Assembly (NCBI GenBank): GCA_031271325.1
Contig: JAISVY010000160.1
Location: forward strand, 1 to 9,860
Source of the DNA: Oscillospiraceae bacterium
GTDB taxonomy: Bacteria; Bacillota; Clostridia; Oscillospirales; UBA929
Reading direction: 5' to 3'
DNA length: 9,860 nt
Under the pieces are notes generated by a model, which was given only the letters and a program-made list of their open reading frames with translations, had not been told where the DNA came from and ran no database searches. This document shows, in pieces, positions 7,105 to 9,860 of this stretch; position 1 is the first letter of the stretch; every line of letters begins with the position of its first letter. Both the position numbers and the translations under genes were made by a program.

Positions 7105-8184
7105 TTACTGGATATACCCTTCGGCGCAGAGCAGCTCGGCGAGCAGAACGCCGCCGCCGGCGGCGCCGCGGAGGGTATTGTGCGAGAGGGATACAAATTT
7201 TATATCGTACTGTGAGTCTTCCCGCAGCCGCCCCACCGAGACGGCCATGCCGCCTTCCAACCCCCTGTCCAGACGCGTCTGCGGGCGGTCGTTCTCGGTG
7301 AAGACATGGATGAACTTCCGGGGCGCGGAGGGCAGCGCCAGCGCTTGCGGGATGCCGTAAAAACTGTTCCAGCGTTCGGTGATCTCATCCAGCGGCGGTT
7401 TTTTGACAAACGAGGCGAATACCGCCGCCATGTGTCCGTCGGTCACAGGCACGCGGATGCACTGTACGGTGATCGCGGGTTCGTTTGCCGGGATGATGAT
7501 GCCGTCCTGCAGGGTTCCCCAGATTTTGAGCGGTTCCACCTCGGACTTTTCTTCTTCGCCCGAAATATAGGGGATGACGTTGTCCACCATCTCCGGCCAG
7601 CTCTTGAAGGTCTTGCCCGCGCCGGAGATCGCCTGATACGTGCACGCCAGCACTTTTTCAAGCCCGTACTCGGTCAGCGGATGAAGGGCGGGCAGGTAAC
7701 TCTGCAAAGAGCAGTTGGATTTCACCGCGATCAGACCCCTCGTAATACCCAGCCGCTTGCGGAAGGACGGAATGACTTCGGCGTGGCGCGGATTGACTTC
7801 CGGGATGATCATCGGCACGTCGGGGGTGAAGCGGTGCGCCGAATCGTTGGAGATCACGGGGCACTCCAGCTTCGCGTAACTCTCCTCTAACTGCCGCGTT
7901 TCGTTTTTGGGCATGGCCATCGCCGAAAAGACGAAATCTACGTTTTCCGCAATCTTCGCCCGGTCAGCCGTCGCGTCCAGCACCGTCATCGCCGCGACTT
8001 CGGACGAAAGCGGGTCTTCCATCACCCAGCGTCCTTCCGCCGCCTCGGCATAGGTCTTCCCCGCAGAAGACGGCGACGCCGCCACCGCCGCGACGGAAAA
8101 CCACGGGTGCTCGTTCAGCAGCGTGATAAACCGCTGCCCCACCATGCCTGTCGCGCCCAAAATTCCTACTTTGAATCGCCTCAT
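7105..8184 (-). CDS. asd: Aspartate-semialdehyde dehydrogenase
   Basis: A 359-residue enzyme that reduces aspartyl phosphate with NADPH to aspartate semialdehyde, the substrate of DapA. The N-terminal nucleotide site is GILGATGMVGQRF (7-19). The catalytic cysteine is Cys158 in KSNCSLQ, the general base His251 in TDGHM, and the substrate arginine Arg244 in RVPV. The text GQRFITLLNEHPWF, the SAGK segment (40-43) and the total length fit the archaeal/fungal-type long form rather than the shorter common bacterial one. The start at 8184 follows AAGGA by about 9 nt; the frame is open to 8424, but that extension overlaps both promoters and the divergent gene. First gene of the operon. The leader is only about 56 nt, too short for a lysine riboswitch. 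Confidence 0.95.
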   Translation of the reverse strand: MRRFKVGILGATGMVGQRFITLLNEHPWFSVAAVAASPSSAGKTYAEAAEGRWVMEDPLSSEVAAMTVLDATADRAKIAENVDFVFSAMAMPKNETRQLEESYAKLECPVISNDSAHRFTPDVPMIIPEVNPRHAEVIPSFRKRLGITRGLIAVKSNCSLQSYLPALHPLTEYGLEKVLACTYQAISGAGKTFKSWPEMVDNVIPYISGEEEKSEVEPLKIWGTLQDGIIIPANEPAITVQCIRVPVTDGHMAAVFASFVKKPPLDEITERWNSFYGIPQALALPSAPRKFIHVFTENDRPQTRLDRGLEGGMAVSVGRLREDSQYDIKFVSLSHNTLRGAAGGGVLLAELLCAEGYIQ

Positions 8185-8215
8185 AAAGCACATCCTTCGA
8201 CAAAACTCGCGAAAA

Positions 8216-8270
8216 GGGGTTGCCTGTACACCTATCCCATAGTATAATACTACCGTAAACAGGCAACCCC
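8216..8270. promoter_or_regulatory. Perfect 12-bp inverted repeat around divergent promoters (operator-like)
   Basis: GGGGTTGCCTGT at 8216-8227 is exactly repeated in inverse at 8259-8270, with 31 bp between the arms. Each arm contains TTGCCT, which serves as the -35 on the plus strand. A second perfect palindrome, TAGTAT-A-ATACTA (8240-8252), covers the -10 region. The symmetry suggests binding of a dimeric regulator or co-regulation of both genes. No matching known operator is claimed. Confidence 0.6.
8220..8248 (+). promoter_or_regulatory. Promoter of the spoIID-like gene
   Basis: TTGCCT (8220-8225), a 17-bp spacer and a perfect TATAAT (8243-8248) form a sigma-A type promoter reading rightward. 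Transcription would start near 8255, giving a leader of about 48 nt. Overlapping elements of mother-cell sporulation sigma factors were not recognised. Confidence 0.75.
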
Positions 8271-8276
8271 TGTCAA
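8247..8276 (-). promoter_or_regulatory. Promoter of the asd-ald-dapA-dapB operon
   Basis: On the minus strand, a perfect TTGACA (8276 to 8271) is followed after 18 bp by TAGTAT (8252 to 8247), a fair -10. The start would be near 8240, with a leader of about 56 nt. An alternative uses TTGCCT (8266 to 8261) with TACTAT (8244 to 8239) at 16 bp. Either way it overlaps the plus-strand promoter, so the two may exclude each other. Confidence 0.6.
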
Positions 8277-8302
8277 GGGGTAAAGACAGGAGTTCTCCGA
8301 TT

Positions 8303-9860
8303 ATGAAGCGTTTTTTTTGTCTTTTTTGCTGCGCCGCGCTGCTGCTGCTCCCGTTTCCGCCGGGAGCCGACGCCGCGCTGCCGTCAGACTTTACCATTCG
8401 GATCGGCCTGTCGGTCGGCGGCAACGCCCTGACCGGCGCGAACCTGGATAATCACACCGGTTTGGGCTACGAATTCGGTTACCTCGGCGAAAACGACGTG
8501 TTTATCCCGCTGGGGTCAACCGGCGAGAAGCAGATTACGATGGTCAAAAACCGTAACGTGTATCTTTCCGGCAGTACATACTCCGATACGCCGGGCGGCG
8601 ACCTTGTCGGCGCGTTTCACAACAACCTCGGCTCTTACGCCGGCCGCGGGGAAGCCGAAACCGCCGCCGCTTCGTACCGGGCGCAGGGGTTCCCCGCGTT
8701 TGTGTCGTTTTCGGGCGGTGTTTGGGCGGTGCGCTCGGGCAGTTACGCCGATTCGGGCGGCAGTACGCGCGTCAGCGGCAGCAAATATTGCATATCGGTG
8801 GTGCGGACTGGCACAACCGACATCCTCTTCCAATTCGACTACGGCGAGACGTTTCATCTCTGCGTACGGCCGCTTTCGGCAGACGGCGCAAAACCGGTCA
8901 CGTGGCACAAAGGAAACGCCTATTACGGGGCGTTTGAATTCCGCCGCCTCGACGGCAACGACATACACGTGATCAACGCCGTCGGGATCGACGACTATAT
9001 CAAAGGTGTCATCCCCTCCGAGATGCACTCCACATGGCCGCTTGAGGCGTTAAAAGCGCAAGCCGTCTGTGCCCGTACCTACGCCGCCGGAAACCTGAAC
9101 CGGCACCGGTCGGGGGGTTATGACCTGTGCAACAACACGCACTGTCAGATGTATGAGGGCACAAGGAAAGCCAACGCCCTGACCGATCAGGCGGTAGACG
9201 AAACCGCCGGGCAGTATTTCACCTATAACGGGGTGGCGTGCAAGACCGCGGTCTACCATTCTTCCAGCGGCGGCGCGACCGAAAACAGCGAGAACGTTTG
9301 GAACGAAGCCCTTCCGTATCTGCGCGGCATCGTCGATTCCTACGAAGACGCGGTGGCAATCCCGGAATATATATGGCAATACACCTGTACCAACGAAGAC
9401 CTTTCGGCGCTGCTTACCAGCCGCGGCATCGCCCACAACGGCGTATCCAACTTCTATATCCAAAAATATACCGATACGAACAACGTCTACGCGGTGGCGT
9501 TCGTTGACCGCAACGGGAACCTGATCACGACCTTCACCAAGGAAGCGGCGCGTACCTATATGAACTTTGGCGGCAACAAAAAAAATAAATCCATGCGTTA
9601 CAACATCTACTCCGGCAGCTCTGTCCTGTCTGTCACCGGACCCGGCGGATCCGCCGTTTCGGCGGGCGACCCCGCCTCCCTCTACGCTCTCGGCGGCAGC
9701 GGCGAGCTGCAGCCGGTCGCCGGGGCAGGCGGCGAGATCACCGTCATCTCCGGCGACGGTCTGCACACCATCCCTCTTCAGCAGCCCTCCGGCGGTTCCG
9801 GCGACGGCGTCTACACCGTCATCGGGCGCGGCAGCGGGCACAACGTCGGCATGAGCCAAT
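8303..9860 (+). CDS. SpoIID/LytB-type peptidoglycan lytic protein, cut by window end
   Basis: The first 519 codons are visible; the gene continues beyond the window. A signal peptide (1-24, KR then a hydrophobic core, cut after ADA) sends it outside the membrane. A middle segment (about 108-165) with SYRAQGFPAFV and WAVRSGSY looks like a SPOR domain, a fold that binds glycan strands lacking stem peptides. The SpoIID domain starts near 224: GIDDYIKGVIPSEM (228-241) with catalytic Glu240, ALKAQAVCARTY (249-260), candidate zinc ligands among His268, Cys276, His280 and Cys281, and YHSSSGG (318-324). The end reads GRGSGHNVGMSQ, close to the usual GRGWGHGVGMSQ. Family members act as lytic transglycosylases on denuded glycan during engulfment with SpoIIP and SpoIIM. 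Neither partner is visible, so this may be a paralogue, and no spoIID symbol is given. AGGAG lies 10 nt before the ATG. Confidence 0.9.
   Translation, partial: MKRFFCLFCCAALLLLPFPPGADAALPSDFTIRIGLSVGGNALTGANLDNHTGLGYEFGYLGENDVFIPLGSTGEKQITMVKNRNVYLSGSTYSDTPGGDLVGAFHNNLGSYAGRGEAETAAASYRAQGFPAFVSFSGGVWAVRSGSYADSGGSTRVSGSKYCISVVRTGTTDILFQFDYGETFHLCVRPLSADGAKPVTWHKGNAYYGAFEFRRLDGNDIHVINAVGIDDYIKGVIPSEMHSTWPLEALKAQAVCARTYAAGNLNRHRSGGYDLCNNTHCQMYEGTRKANALTDQAVDETAGQYFTYNGVACKTAVYHSSSGGATENSENVWNEALPYLRGIVDSYEDAVAIPEYIWQYTCTNEDLSALLTSRGIAHNGVSNFYIQKYTDTNNVYAVAFVDRNGNLITTFTKEAARTYMNFGGNKKNKSMRYNIYSGSSVLSVTGPGGSAVSAGDPASLYALGGSGELQPVAGAGGEITVISGDGLHTIPLQQPSGGSGDGVYTVIGRGSGHNVGMSQ

Noticed and set aside
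8185..8302. Lysine riboswitch ahead of the operon
   Set aside because: The leader is about 56 nt, far shorter than a lysine riboswitch, and no conserved core was seen.
8185..8424. N-terminal extension of asd to 8424
   Set aside because: It overlaps both promoters and the divergent spoIID-like gene; the family start is at 8184 with its own ribosome site.
9050..9859. 269-codon open frame on the minus strand under the spoIID-like gene
   Set aside because: The plus strand carries unmistakable SpoIID motifs across the same stretch; the antisense product is Val/Gly/Ala/Arg-rich shadow.

Overview
The window looks like chromosomal DNA from a GC-rich, spore-forming Gram-positive anaerobe, most likely a Clostridia member of the Oscillospiraceae type. 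This is inferred from four things: a SpoIID-type protein, a LytTR/GHKL two-component pair, strong AGGAGG ribosome binding sites, and a dap operon containing alanine dehydrogenase. No rRNA, tRNA, CRISPR array, transposase or phage gene was seen. Eight protein genes cover nearly everything. Seven lie on the minus strand and one, cut by the right edge, on the plus strand.

Right part, minus strand (8184 down to 3786): a compact biosynthetic operon in the order asd, ald, dapA, dapB, VOC-family protein. Gaps are 18, 12, 1 and 69 bp, and a perfect 12-bp-stem hairpin follows the last stop codon. Asd makes aspartate semialdehyde, DapA condenses it with pyruvate, and DapB reduces the product. This is the entry to diaminopimelate (cell wall), lysine and, in spore formers, dipicolinate. 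Alanine dehydrogenase can make pyruvate and NADH from alanine, so it may feed the two following enzymes (inference). The VOC protein has no obvious place in the pathway.

Right edge, plus strand (8303 to the end): a secreted SpoIID/LytB-type peptidoglycan lytic protein with an N-terminal SPOR-like segment, truncated by the window. It is divergent from the dap operon. The 118-bp space between them holds overlapping back-to-back promoters inside a perfect 12-bp inverted repeat, plus two mutually exclusive small hairpins in the spoIID-like leader.

Left part, minus strand (3680 down to 174): a LytTR response regulator, then a 13-bp gap, then a histidine kinase with an extracellular jelly-roll-like domain, seven further membrane helices and a GHKL ATPase. 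After a 218-bp gap comes a small alpha/beta hydrolase (esterase-like). That gap contains a predicted extended -10 promoter and a 109-nt nested palindromic element, which would lie in the 5' leader of the hydrolase mRNA. The first 173 bp hold a short palindrome at 4-25 and no gene that I can support.
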